In this document: piece after piece, positions 1 through 8,375 of the stretch | Layout: every line of letters begins with the position of its first letter | Position numbering within the stretch: position 1 is the stretch's first letter | Source: Belnapia arida | GTDB lineage: Bacteria; Pseudomonadota; Alphaproteobacteria; Acetobacterales; Acetobacteraceae | Direction: 5' to 3' | Assembly: GCF_016773205.1 (NCBI RefSeq) | Contig: NZ_JAETWB010000001.1 | Location: 62,001-126,000 of the forward strand | DNA length: 64,000 bases | The notes under the pieces: generated by a model | Told to the model about the DNA's origin: nothing | Seen by the model: the letters and a program-made list of their open reading frames with translations, nothing else | Databases searched by the model: none | Translations under genes and position numbers: made by a program

Positions 1-1
1 G

Positions 2-586
<585 letters not shown>

Positions 587-612
587 TCACCGCAGCTTCG
601 GGCTGATGAAGG

Positions 613-643
613 AGGGCGCGGTCCGCAGGGGCCGCGCCCTTTT
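613..643 (+). terminator. Rho-independent terminator of acnA
   Basis: Stem AGGGCGCGG (613-621) pairs with CCGCGCCCT (632-640) around a 10-base loop and is followed by a short T run on the plus strand, 27 bases after the aconitase stop codon. Confidence 0.7.
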
Positions 644-723
644 CCTTGCGCGGGTGCGTGCCTAGCCTTCGCGTCCTCGTCGACAACCCCGCTCGCCTCT
701 ACGACGTCCCCCGCCCATGAACG

Positions 724-746
724 AAAAAGGGAGCCTTACGGCTCCC
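724..746 (-). terminator. Rho-independent terminator of the rpsF-rplI operon
   Basis: Stem GGGAGCC (729-735), loop TTAC, GGCTCCC (740-746). Read on the minus strand the stem is followed by five T, which is the right orientation for ending transcription about 110 bases after the rplI stop. On the plus strand only TT follows, so it is mainly a minus-strand terminator. Confidence 0.75.
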
Positions 747-855
747 TTCGTTCGCGCCTTCCGCGGCTTTGCCGCGGAGGGATGCCGAGACGCTGCTCGT
801 CAAAGCGCCCTTAAAGCGGGGCCCCCGCGGCAACGCGCAGCGTTGTCGTGGGGAG

Positions 856-1410
856 TTACCGGTCGTCCATCGCCGCGCCGATCTCGGCGCGCAGCTCGTC
901 CTCGAGGCTCGGCTCCTCCTCGCGGACGATCTCCTCGCCGCGGGCCTGGCGCTCGGCCTCCTCCTGGCTGCGGGCGACGTTGACCGTCACCGGGATATGC
1001 ACCTCCGGGTGCAGCTCGACGCGCACCTTGGTGAGCCCCAGCGTCTTGATCGGCTGCTCCAGCAGCACCTGGCTGCGCGAGACGGTGAGGCCGCCTTCCT
1101 TGCAGAGATCGGCGATGTCGCGCGCCGAGACGCTGCCATAGAGGCCGCCGCTCTCGCCCGCCTGGCGGATGATGGTGACGGTGAGGCCGTCCATCCGCTC
1201 GGCCACGCGCTCGGCCTCCTCGCGCCGCTTGATGTTCTGCGCCTCGAGCTGCGCGCGCTGCGACTCGAACTTCTCGAGATTCGCCTTGTTGGCGCGGATC
1301 GCCTTGCCGAGGGGGAGGAGGAAGTTGCGGGCGTAGCCCGGCTTCACCTTCACCACCTCGCCCATCTGGCCGAGCTTCTCGACGCGCTGCATCAGGATGA
1401 TGTCGATCAT
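856..1410 (-). CDS. rplI: 50S ribosomal protein L9
   Basis: Large-subunit protein L9 that binds 23S rRNA near the L1 stalk and helps hold the reading frame. The N-terminal RNA-binding domain is plain: [17 protein letters not shown], then [22 protein letters not shown]. The connecting helix and the C-terminal domain follow ([32 protein letters not shown]). At 184 residues it is longer than the usual 148-150. The extra ~35 residues form an acidic, Glu/Arg-rich tail ending EIGAAMDDR. It is the last gene of the minus-strand operon with rpsF, rpsR and a DUF2232 gene, 16 bases after the latter. Confidence 0.97.
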   Translation of the reverse strand: MIDIILMQRVEKLGQMGEVVKVKPGYARNFLLPLGKAIRANKANLEKFESQRAQLEAQNIKRREEAERVAERMDGLTVTIIRQAGESGGLYGSVSARDIADLCKEGGLTVSRSQVLLEQPIKTLGLTKVRVELHPEVHIPVTVNVARSQEEAERQARGEEIVREEEPSLEDELRAEIGAAMDDR

Positions 1411-1426
1411 GAGGAAAACTCTCTCG

Positions 1427-2335
1427 TCAGCTGTTGCGCGGCGCCTGGCGCCGCCAGATTTGGTCGTAAAGGCCGAGGCCGACGAGGCCGGGGCCCATGA
1501 TGTTGAGGAAGAGCAGCATCAGCAGGTAGAAGCCCGCCAGCATCGCGGCAGCACCCCGGCGGCCCTTGAGCCGCGCATGTACCCCGGCGCAGCCCTGGAG
1601 GAAGAAGGGTACCAGCAGCAGCAGCAGGGCGGAGAGCGCGACCGCGTCCCCATCCTCCGGCGCCGCCAGGAAGAGGCCCGCGGCGACGGCCGGCAGCGGC
1701 AGGTACCAGCCTGGCAGCCGCACCGCGCTCCACGCCGTGCGCGCCGGCAGCAGCCCGCGCCGGGCAAGGAAGCGCTCCGCCCCCGCCGCATTGGCGAGCA
1801 GGGCGATGTCGGCCCAGAAGCCGATCGCCGCCGCCTTCACCCGCACCAGCTCGGCGACCAGCATCTCCTGCGCCGGCAGGCCGAGCCGGGCGAGGGCGAT
1901 CTCCACCGCACGCCGCATCGCCGGCTCCAGCCCGCCATCATCGGCGAGGAAAAGCGCGGCGCCGAGCAGCACCGAGACCGGCCACAACCCGAGCAGGGCG
2001 AGCGGCAGGCCGAGCCTGCCACTGCGCAGCGCCGCCGCCAGCAGCATCGGCACCGGCAAGCCGAAGAGCAGCAGGAAGACGAGCAGCGGCACGCCCCCGC
2101 CGACCAGTGCCACCAGCACCGCCGCCAGCACCGCGCCCACCACGACGCTGCCGAGGCCGAAACCCAGCCCGGCGGCGAAGAGCGGAAACGGCGTCAGCCA
2201 GAACAGCATCGTGCCGCCCGGCAGGCCGCGAAAGGCCCACATGGCGCAGACGGTCGCGGCCAGTGCCGCGGCCGCCGCCGCCATCAGGCCCTCACGGGGC
2301 CGGCCGAGTGGTGCTGATGCCGTCACCGCCGCCAC
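1427..2335 (-). CDS. DUF2232 multi-pass membrane protein
   Basis: A 302-residue integral membrane protein of unknown biochemical role. Long Leu/Ala/Val-rich stretches indicate about eight transmembrane helices, for example around residues 20-60, 65-90 and 98-130, and again near the C terminus. Position between rpsR and rplI is the usual alphaproteobacterial place of the DUF2232 (YybS-related) family, which supports the assignment more than any single motif. The start is GTG at 2335. The downstream gap to rplI is 16 bases, so co-transcription with the ribosomal genes is likely. The family is not a ribosomal component, and why it travels with S6/S18/L9 is unknown. Confidence 0.8.
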   Translation of the reverse strand: MAAVTASAPLGRPREGLMAAAAAALAATVCAMWAFRGLPGGTMLFWLTPFPLFAAGLGFGLGSVVVGAVLAAVLVALVGGGVPLLVFLLLFGLPVPMLLAAALRSGRLGLPLALLGLWPVSVLLGAALFLADDGGLEPAMRRAVEIALARLGLPAQEMLVAELVRVKAAAIGFWADIALLANAAGAERFLARRGLLPARTAWSAVRLPGWYLPLPAVAAGLFLAAPEDGDAVALSALLLLLVPFFLQGCAGVHARLKGRRGAAAMLAGFYLLMLLFLNIMGPGLVGLGLYDQIWRRQAPRNS

Positions 2336-2374
2336 GCCTCACGCCCCCCAAGTCACGCCCTTGGGGGCCCGCCC

Positions 2375-2662
2375 TCAGTCGTTGATGACGTAGGGCAGCA
2401 GCGCCAGGAAGCGGGCGCGCTTGATGGCATTCGCCAGCTCGCGCTGCTTCTTGGCCGAAACCGCGGTGATGCGGCTGGGGACGATCTTGCCGCGCTCGGA
2501 CAGGAAGCGGCTCAGCAGGCGCACGTCCTTGTAGTCGATCTTCGGCGCGTTCGGGCCGGAGAAGGGGCAGGACTTGCGGCGCCGGTAGAAGGGCCGGCGG
2601 GCACCGACGGCCGGGCGGCGGGCCGCCGGCGTCATGTCGGAAGCGGGGGTCTCGTCGGACAT
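2375..2662 (-). CDS. rpsR: 30S ribosomal protein S18
   Basis: Small-subunit protein S18, which forms a heterodimer with S6 on the 16S rRNA platform. The core is typical: [53 protein letters not shown]. At 95 residues it has an N-terminal extension of roughly 20 Ala/Pro/Thr/Arg-rich residues before the conserved RRRKSCPFS block, as in many alphaproteobacteria. It starts with ATG 3 bases after the rpsF stop, so S6 and S18 are translationally linked, fitting their 1:1 assembly. Confidence 0.97.
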   Translation of the reverse strand: MSDETPASDMTPAARRPAVGARRPFYRRRKSCPFSGPNAPKIDYKDVRLLSRFLSERGKIVPSRITAVSAKKQRELANAIKRARFLALLPYVIND

Positions 2663-2665
2663 GGC

Positions 2666-3139
2666 TTACTCCTCGCCGCCCATGGAGGGATCGGCCATTT
2701 CGTCGCGCGGGCGGGCACGGAATTCCTCGCGCTCGTCGCCGCGCTCGCGCCGGCCGCTGGTGAAGCGTCCCGGCGGGCGGGGACCGCGGAAGCCGCGGTC
2801 GCGCTCGCGCTCCTCGCCGCGGCGGGAGAGGATGGCCGAGGGCGCCTCGTCGATCGCCTCGACGCGCAGCGTCATGACGCGCAGCACGTCCTCGTTCAGC
2901 CCGAGCTGCCGCTCGGCCTCCTGCATGGCGGCCGGGGCGGTCTCGATGCCGAGGAGCATGTAGTGCCCCTTGCGGTTCTTCTTGATGCGGTAGGCGAGGC
3001 CACGCAGCCCCCAGTACTCGCGCTTCTTGACCTCGCCGCCCTGCTCGGCGACGACGCCGGCCACCAGCTCCGCGATCGCCTCGACCTGCTGCTGCGTGAC
3101 GTCGTTGCGTGCGATGAACACGCTTTCATATAACGGCAT
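2666..3139 (-). CDS. rpsF: 30S ribosomal protein S6
   Basis: Small-subunit protein S6, partner of S18. The conserved fold is seen in MPLYESVFIARNDVTQQQ, VEAIAELVAGVV, YWGLRGLAYRIKKNRKGHYML and VLRVMTLRVEAI. The frame is open further upstream, but the start at 3139 is chosen because S6 begins exactly at MPLYE and an AGGGGT ribosome-binding site lies just upstream. The 157-residue length includes a charged Arg/Glu/Gly-rich tail of about 50 residues after the S6 domain. First gene of the operon rpsF-rpsR-DUF2232-rplI. The leader contains a GC-rich hairpin (3238-3263), and S6:S18 autoregulation of this leader is known in other bacteria but not demonstrable here. Confidence 0.96.
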   Translation of the reverse strand: MPLYESVFIARNDVTQQQVEAIAELVAGVVAEQGGEVKKREYWGLRGLAYRIKKNRKGHYMLLGIETAPAAMQEAERQLGLNEDVLRVMTLRVEAIDEAPSAILSRRGEERERDRGFRGPRPPGRFTSGRRERGDEREEFRARPRDEMADPSMGGEE

Positions 3140-3237
3140 GGAGTACCCCTCTGGCTGTCTCAGCCCGAGGCGACAGGCGGAATGCCGGGCGCGCAAATGG
3201 GCATAGCCGCGCGCGATGCCTCCGCGGCGGCAGGGAA

Positions 3238-3263
3238 GCGGGGCGTAAAGCACGCCGCCCCGC
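3238..3263 (-). terminator. GC-rich stem-loop between solute-binding protein gene and rpsF
   Basis: Perfect 8-bp stem GCGGGGCG / CGCCCCGC with a 10-base loop, 18 bases after the stop of the minus-strand binding-protein gene and about 100 bases before rpsF. Read on the minus strand it is followed by TTCCC, a weak T tract. It is most likely the terminator of the upstream gene, or alternatively a leader structure of the rpsF operon. Confidence 0.45.
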
Positions 3264-3280
3264 CATAGGCAAGGACTTAC

Positions 3281-4873
3281 TTACCCCTTCTGCACCCCCC
3301 AGAAGGTCGGGAAGCCCCGGGCGACGCCGGTGACGTTGGTCCGGTAGGCCGTCGGCTGGATATACTGCCCGAGCGGCACGCTGGGCACGTCCCGCATCGC
3401 CTGCACCTGCATCTCCCGGCAGGCCGCCTGCTGCCCGGCGAGGTCGGGCGCCGCGAACCAGGCATCGCGCAGCTGCTCCAGCCGCTCGCTGACGCTCCAG
3501 CCCGGCCAGGCCCCGGTCTCGGCGCCGTTGCCGCGGATGGCGTAGTGGCTCGCCGGGTCCATGTGGTCCGCCCCCTCCCAGCTGGTGTTCAGGCAGCTCC
3601 ACCCGCCCTGCGCCACCGGCCCGCGGTTGTTGCGGCGTTGGAGCATGGTGCCCCAGTCGGTGGCGATGTAGTCGACCTTCAGGCCGATCTTGCCCATCGC
3701 ATCCGCCATCACCTCGCCGATGGCCTTGAGGTGGGTGTAGTCGGCGGCCACCAGCAGCGCGACCGTCTCGCCGCCGTAGCCCGCCTCCGCCAGCAGCCGG
3801 CGCGCCTTGTCGTAGTCGCGCGGCCCCCGCAGCGGGTCGAGCCCCGCCTCGCTCGCCATCGGCGTGCCGGGGCAGAAGATGCCGTGCGGCACGTGGTACA
3901 TCGCCGCATCCTCGCCGACGATTGCCTGCATGAAGGCGGTCTGGTCGAAGGCATGCAGCAAGGCCTGCCGCGCCTGCGGCTTGTCGAAGGGCGGCTGCAG
4001 GTGGTTCGGCCGCATCATGCAGACCGTGCCGGTCGGATTGTTCACCTCGATGCGGATTCGCCGGTCCCGCCGCAGCAGCGGCATCAGGTCATGCGTCGGG
4101 TTCTCCCACCAGTCCTGCTCGGCCCGCTGGATCGCCGCCACCTTGGTCGCCGCATCGGGGATGGTGGTCCACTCCACCCGGTCGAGATGCACCACCTTCG
4201 GCCCGGCATTCCAATCCGACCGCGCCCCCTCCCGCGGCACGTATTTCTCGAACCTCGCATAGACGTTGCGCGAGCCCGCCACCCGCTCGTCGGCGACGAA
4301 GCGGAAGGGCCCGCTGCCCACCATCTCCGTCACCTGCCTGAACGGGTCGGTATTCGCCAGCCGCTCCGGCATCATCGCCGGCATCGGAGAGCTGACCTTG
4401 CCCAGCGCCTCCGGCAGTAGCGGGAAGGGCCGCGACAGGCGGAAGCGGATGGTCCGGTCATCCGGCGCCGACAGCTCCTCGGTCGCCGCCATCAGCGCCC
4501 CGCCCAGCGCATCGCGCTTCGCCCAGCGCCGGATGCTGGCGACGCAGTCCCGCGCCAGCACCCGCTCCCCGTCATGCCAGAGCAGCCCCGGCCGCAGCGT
4601 CAGCGTCCAGAGCCTACCGTCATCCGCGACGACATGCCCCTCCACCATCTGAGGCGAGGCCTTGAAGCTGCCGTCCTGTCCGTAGAGCGTGTCGAAGACC
4701 ATGTGCCCATGGCCGCGTGTGACATAGGCCGTGGTCCAGTGCGGATCGAGGAAGGCCAGGTCGATTTGCGGGATGAATTTCAGCACCCGCGACCCTTGGG
4801 CGGCGGCGAGCCGCGGCATGGCGAGGCTGGCTGCCCCGGCCAGTACGGTGCGACGGTTCAGGCGGATATCCAT
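3281..4873 (-). CDS. Peptide/nickel-type (family 5) ABC transporter solute-binding protein
   Basis: Periplasmic binding protein of the SBP_bac_5 family (DppA/OppA/NikA type), 530 residues. It has a Tat-like leader (RRTVLAGAASLAMPRLAAAQG). Family landmarks follow: LDPHWTTAYVT, DTLYGQDG, LRPGLLWHDGERVLARDCVASIRRW, GSGPFRF, ARQALLHAFDQ and ARRLLAEAGYGG. The ligand cannot be read from the sequence; peptides, glutathione-like compounds or opines are possible. No permease or ATPase is adjacent. DppB/DppC-type permeases occur at 20.7-22.6 kb but a link is only inference. Same strand as the ribosomal operon downstream, from which a GC-rich hairpin separates it. Confidence 0.9.
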   Translation of the reverse strand: MDIRLNRRTVLAGAASLAMPRLAAAQGSRVLKFIPQIDLAFLDPHWTTAYVTRGHGHMVFDTLYGQDGSFKASPQMVEGHVVADDGRLWTLTLRPGLLWHDGERVLARDCVASIRRWAKRDALGGALMAATEELSAPDDRTIRFRLSRPFPLLPEALGKVSSPMPAMMPERLANTDPFRQVTEMVGSGPFRFVADERVAGSRNVYARFEKYVPREGARSDWNAGPKVVHLDRVEWTTIPDAATKVAAIQRAEQDWWENPTHDLMPLLRRDRRIRIEVNNPTGTVCMMRPNHLQPPFDKPQARQALLHAFDQTAFMQAIVGEDAAMYHVPHGIFCPGTPMASEAGLDPLRGPRDYDKARRLLAEAGYGGETVALLVAADYTHLKAIGEVMADAMGKIGLKVDYIATDWGTMLQRRNNRGPVAQGGWSCLNTSWEGADHMDPASHYAIRGNGAETGAWPGWSVSERLEQLRDAWFAAPDLAGQQAACREMQVQAMRDVPSVPLGQYIQPTAYRTNVTGVARGFPTFWGVQKG

Positions 4874-5016
4874 GGCTCTTTGCCCCCAGCGGTGGCGTGC
4901 GGCCGGCCTTGCTCCCCGGGAGAAAGCCTAGGCCATCGCGGCACGGGATGACAAACACCCTCCATCCGCATTATGCAGCGCCGCAAATCCCTCCAACCCG
5001 GAACGGTGGTCCGCCC

Positions 5017-5757
5017 TTGCGACATTTCGCGCCCTTTCTCCTCCTGCTGCTCGCCGCCTGCGGTGCCGATTACTCGCCGGACACCTACGCCACGCGCGCC
5101 GTCCAGCAGGCGAACAAGGTGGAGCAGGGGATGGTGGTCGGCCGGCGCGAGGTGAGCGTCACCGCCGAGGGCAGCACCGGCGCCGCCACCGGCGCCGCAG
5201 CCGGCGGCGTGCTTGGCGCCCAGGCGCCGGGCGGCGGCATCGGCGCGGCCTTGGGCGGCGTCGGCGGCGCGCTGCTCGGCGGCATCATCGGCACTACCGC
5301 CGAGCATGTGGCGGGCGACACCAAGGCCTTCGAATACGTCGTCCGCACTACCGGCAAGGGCGAGCTGATCTCGGTGACGCAGCGCGACCAGACGCCGCTG
5401 GTCGTCGGCCAGCGCGTGCTGGTCATCGCCGGCAACCAGGCCCGCATCGTCCCCGACTACACCACCGAGCCGCCCGCTACCCCGGCCGCCGCCGCTGCGG
5501 CAGCGGCCACCGCAACCCCGCAGCCCCGGCCCGCACCCGCCACGTCTGCCCCCGGCGGCGAGGCCGCCCTGCCGCCCGTGCCACCCCCGCCGGTCGTCGT
5601 CCCGCCGCCGCCCGCCCCACCCGCCGGGGCCGCTGCCGAGTCCCCGGCGGCCACCCCGGCGCAGTCCGGCCCTGCCCAGGCGGCGCAGAATGCCCTGACC
5701 TCGCAGCTTCCGCCCGTGGCGCAGGGCATCGCCCGCGGCGTCACCACCTCCCCCTGA
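5017..5757 (+). CDS. Glycine-zipper lipoprotein with Pro/Ala-rich C terminus
   Basis: Predicted outer-membrane or periplasmic lipoprotein. From the TTG at 5017 it opens with a short leader RHFAPFLLLLLAAC with a lipobox Cys at residue 15. A SlyB/Rick_17kDa-like glycine zipper follows (ATGAAAGGVLGAQAPGGGIG then GGVGGALLGGIIG), then a compact domain with VVRTTGKGELISVTQRDQ and GQRVLVIAG. The last ~100 residues are low-complexity Pro/Ala. An in-frame ATG at 4948 is an alternative start but would give an unusually long, charged leader. Such proteins resemble SlyB-like envelope-stress lipoproteins. The function is not otherwise known. Divergent from the binding-protein gene. Confidence 0.7.
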   Translation: MRHFAPFLLLLLAACGADYSPDTYATRAVQQANKVEQGMVVGRREVSVTAEGSTGAATGAAAGGVLGAQAPGGGIGAALGGVGGALLGGIIGTTAEHVAGDTKAFEYVVRTTGKGELISVTQRDQTPLVVGQRVLVIAGNQARIVPDYTTEPPATPAAAAAAAATATPQPRPAPATSAPGGEAALPPVPPPPVVVPPPPAPPAGAAAESPAATPAQSGPAQAAQNALTSQLPPVAQGIARGVTTSP

Positions 5758-5774
5758 GGCAGTCCCTCCGGCGA

Positions 5775-5803
5775 TTGACAGGCGTGTGACAGGCCGGTAG
5801 GCC
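5775..5803 (+). promoter_or_regulatory. Possible fabD promoter (-35 TTGACA)
   Basis: A consensus TTGACA stands at 5775-5780 in the gap before fabD. About 17 bases on there is only a poor -10 candidate (TAGGCC), so the call rests mainly on the -35 box and location. Confidence 0.3.
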
Positions 5804-5840
5804 CCGCCGCCAACCGCGCACGCTCCGAGGAAACCGTCCC

Positions 5841-6800
5841 ATGGCAATGGCCTTCGTCTTCCCTGGCCAGGGCAGCCAGGCCCCCGGCATGGGCCGCGAT
5901 CTCGCCGCCGCTTTCCCCGTCGCCCGCGAGGTCTTCCAGGAAGTCGACGAGGCGCTGAAGCAGCACCTCTCCCGCCTGATGTTCGAGGGGCCGGCGGAGG
6001 AACTCACCCTCACCGCCAACGCCCAGCCCGCGCTGATGGCCCATTCGGTCGCCGTGCTCCGCGTGCTGGAAGGGGAGGGGGGCTTCGAGCTTCCCGCCCG
6101 CGTCGCCCTCGTCGCCGGCCATTCCCTGGGCGAGTACAGCGCGCTCACCGCCGCCCGCGCCTTCGACCTCGGGACGGCCGCCCGCCTGCTCCGCCTCCGT
6201 GGCGAGGTGATGCAGAAGGCAACCCCGCCCGGCACCGGCGCCATGGCTGCGCTGCTCGGCGCCGACCTGGCCCAGGCCCAGGCGATCTGCGACGCCGCCA
6301 AGGCCGATCCCGAAACCGGCGAGGATGAGGTGGTGCAGATCGCCAACGACAATGGCGGCGGACAGGTCGTCATCTCCGGCGCCAAGGCGGCCGTCGAACG
6401 TGCCATCGCCGCCGCGCCCTCCCATGGCGTGAAGCGCGCCCTGCCGCTCCCCGTCTCCGCCCCCTTCCATTGCGCGCTGATGGCCCCCGCCGCCGATGCG
6501 ATGGCCGAGGCGCTGGCCGAGGCCGCGATCCAGGCGCCGCTCGTGCCCGTCATCGCCAATGTCACCGCCGCCAAGGCGACCGATCCGGTCGAGATCCGCC
6601 GCCTGCTGGTCGAGCAGGTGACGGCCACGGTCCGCTGGCGGGAGTGCGTCGCCAGCATGGCGGCCATGGGCTGCGACCGCTTCGTCGAACTTGGCGCCGG
6701 CAAGGTGCTCACCGGCCTGATGAAGCGCAACGCGCCCGACGCCACGGCCAGCGCCATCGGCAACCCCGCCGAGGTCGAGGGTTTCCTCAAAACTCTCTGA
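5841..6800 (+). CDS. fabD: Malonyl-CoA:ACP transacylase
   Basis: Transfers malonyl from CoA to acyl carrier protein to feed type II fatty-acid synthesis. FabD signatures: FVFPGQGSQAPGMG at the N terminus, catalytic GHSLGEYSAL with Ser95, a Gln63 in NAQPALMAHS, and the second catalytic His210 in VSAPFHCALM. Length 319 is normal. The start at 5841 follows an AGGAAA ribosome-binding site; a second ATG lies two codons in. It heads a fatty-acid gene group (fabD, unknown, fabG, then acpP and fabF after an inserted minus-strand gene). Confidence 0.97.
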   Translation: MAMAFVFPGQGSQAPGMGRDLAAAFPVAREVFQEVDEALKQHLSRLMFEGPAEELTLTANAQPALMAHSVAVLRVLEGEGGFELPARVALVAGHSLGEYSALTAARAFDLGTAARLLRLRGEVMQKATPPGTGAMAALLGADLAQAQAICDAAKADPETGEDEVVQIANDNGGGQVVISGAKAAVERAIAAAPSHGVKRALPLPVSAPFHCALMAPAADAMAEALAEAAIQAPLVPVIANVTAAKATDPVEIRRLLVEQVTATVRWRECVASMAAMGCDRFVELGAGKVLTGLMKRNAPDATASAIGNPAEVEGFLKTL

Positions 6801-6894
6801 ACCCTCGCCGCCTCGATCACGCGGAACTCAATCGCGCAATCGGGGCAGCCATGTTCAACCGTGGGTCGCACAAACCCGCGAGGATTCCCACCCG

Positions 6895-7548
6895 ATGCCC
6901 GCCACTCCGGTGAACGAGGACTGGTACCGCAACAGCACCCTCCGCATGGAAGCCGAAGGCTACCAGTGGCGCAACGCCTCCCATGGCCCGCGCAAGACCC
7001 TCGCCAGCGACCCGGACCCGGATGCGCCGGGCGGCTTCGCCTACCAGCGCAATGGCGGCCTCATCGCCAAGCGCTGCGTGCTGCTGGCGGAGGACAACAT
7101 GCTCTACCGCTTCGCCGCCCGCCGCTATCTCGGCACCGGTGGTCAGGCGCTGCTGCCGCTGCTGAACTCGCCCTGGTGGATGGAGGAGGACCGCATGGTG
7201 CTGCTCCTCTCCCGCGCCCGCACCGCCGGCATCACTCTGATCGAGGCCGCCCGCCGGCAGCTCGCCCTGCCGCCGGCCTGGACCGATTGCGACATCATCG
7301 TCCGCGTCCGGCCGAAGCCCGGCATCCTGATCGCTGCCCATGCCGGCCCCGGCGTGACGGCGGAAGGCGGCGGCCAGCGCTTCGTCGTCGCCCGGGAAGC
7401 GCCGCACCTCTTCATCGACCAGCTCTACATCCCCGGCCTCGGCCGCCATTTCGCGCTGGACGGCACCGGCGAGGCCAGTGCCGCCGCCTGGTTCGACCTC
7501 AGGACCGCCGCCTCCTTCGACCCGGCCGCCCGTGGCTTGAACCCATGA
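6895..7548 (+). CDS. Uncharacterised protein between fabD and fabG
   Basis: A 217-residue soluble protein that I do not recognise. It has no signal peptide or membrane span. The N terminus is hydrophilic and aromatic (DWYRNSTLRMEAEGYQW). The middle has helical segments (MLYRFAARRYLG, SPWWMEEDRMVLLLSRAR) and the rest is mostly beta-like (CDIIVRVRPKPGILIAAHAG). Codon use matches its neighbours. It lies 94 bases after fabD and 30 bases before fabG on the same strand, so it is probably co-transcribed, but no role in lipid synthesis can be claimed from sequence. Confidence 0.75.
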   Translation: MPATPVNEDWYRNSTLRMEAEGYQWRNASHGPRKTLASDPDPDAPGGFAYQRNGGLIAKRCVLLAEDNMLYRFAARRYLGTGGQALLPLLNSPWWMEEDRMVLLLSRARTAGITLIEAARRQLALPPAWTDCDIIVRVRPKPGILIAAHAGPGVTAEGGGQRFVVAREAPHLFIDQLYIPGLGRHFALDGTGEASAAAWFDLRTAASFDPAARGLNP

Positions 7549-7578
7549 GCGGCCTCAACCCATGACGGGAACCCCACC

Positions 7579-8319
7579 ATGTTCGACCTGACTGGCCGCA
7601 CCGCCCTCGTCACCGGCGCGACGGGCGGCATCGGCGCCGCCACCGCCCGCGCCCTCCATGCCCAGGGCGCGAAGCTGGCCCTCACCGGCCGTCGCGCCGC
7701 CGAACTCGAGGCGCTCGCCGCCGAATTGGGCGGGGAGGGGGTTCTTGTCGCCCCCGCCGACCTTGCCGATCCGGCCGCCCCCGCGGCGCTGGTCGAGCAG
7801 GTGGAAGCCAGGCTCGGCAGCCTCGACATCCTGGTGAACAATGCCGGCTTCACCCGCGACATGCTGGCGTTGCGGATGGGCGATGCCGACTGGGCCGCGG
7901 TGCTGGAGGTGGACCTGACCGCCCCCTTCCGCCTCGCCCGCGCCGCGTTGCGCGGAATGATGAAGCGCCGCCACGGCCGCCTCGTCTCCATCGCCTCCAT
8001 CGTCGGCGTCACCGGCAATGCCGGCCAGGCGAACTACGCCGCCGCCAAGGCCGGCCTCATCGGGATGAGCAAGTCGCTGGCGCAGGAGGTTGCGACGCGC
8101 GGCGTGACGGTGAACGTCGTCGCCCCCGGCTTCGTCAAGACGGCGATGACCGACGCCCTTCCCGAAGCGGCACGCACCAAGCTGCTGGAGCGCATTCCCG
8201 CCGGCCGCATGGGCACGCCCGAGGATATCGGCGCCGCCGTCGTCTACCTCGCCAGCGCCGAGGCCGCCTGGGTCACCGGCCAGACGCTCCACGTCAACGG
8301 CGGCATGGCGATGATCTGA
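7579..8319 (+). CDS. fabG: 3-oxoacyl-ACP reductase
   Basis: NADPH-dependent ketoreductase of fatty-acid elongation, classical SDR fold. Cofactor motif TGATGGIGAA near residue 13, NNAG at 87-90, and the catalytic set Ser140 (VSIASIVG), Tyr153 and Lys157 (YAAAKAG). The C terminus ITGQTLHVNGG-like (VTGQTLHVNGGMAMI) is typical of FabG. Length 246 is normal. Position after fabD and before acpP/fabF favours the fatty-acid enzyme over a catabolic SDR. Confidence 0.95.
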   Translation: MFDLTGRTALVTGATGGIGAATARALHAQGAKLALTGRRAAELEALAAELGGEGVLVAPADLADPAAPAALVEQVEARLGSLDILVNNAGFTRDMLALRMGDADWAAVLEVDLTAPFRLARAALRGMMKRRHGRLVSIASIVGVTGNAGQANYAAAKAGLIGMSKSLAQEVATRGVTVNVVAPGFVKTAMTDALPEAARTKLLERIPAGRMGTPEDIGAAVVYLASAEAAWVTGQTLHVNGGMAMI

Positions 8320-8375
8320 ACGGGGCAGGGGGCCTTTTGTTTGATCGCATGATTCACGCCTCCGGCGATCATGCT

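Noticed and set aside
1397-2317. Long plus-strand frame of 306 residues opposite the DUF2232 gene
   Set aside because: Gln/Arg/His-rich antisense translation of a membrane protein gene; no domain, and the minus-strand gene has clear membrane helices and operon context.
3140-3280. S6:S18-binding riboregulatory leader
   Set aside because: Only a simple GC-rich hairpin is visible and the conserved bulge could not be assigned by eye, so it is listed as a stem-loop, not a riboswitch-like element.
5461-5660. Possible repeat array in the Pro/Ala-coding region
   Set aside because: It is low-complexity coding sequence (GCC/CCG codons) of the lipoprotein tail, without a regular unit; not a CRISPR or tandem repeat.
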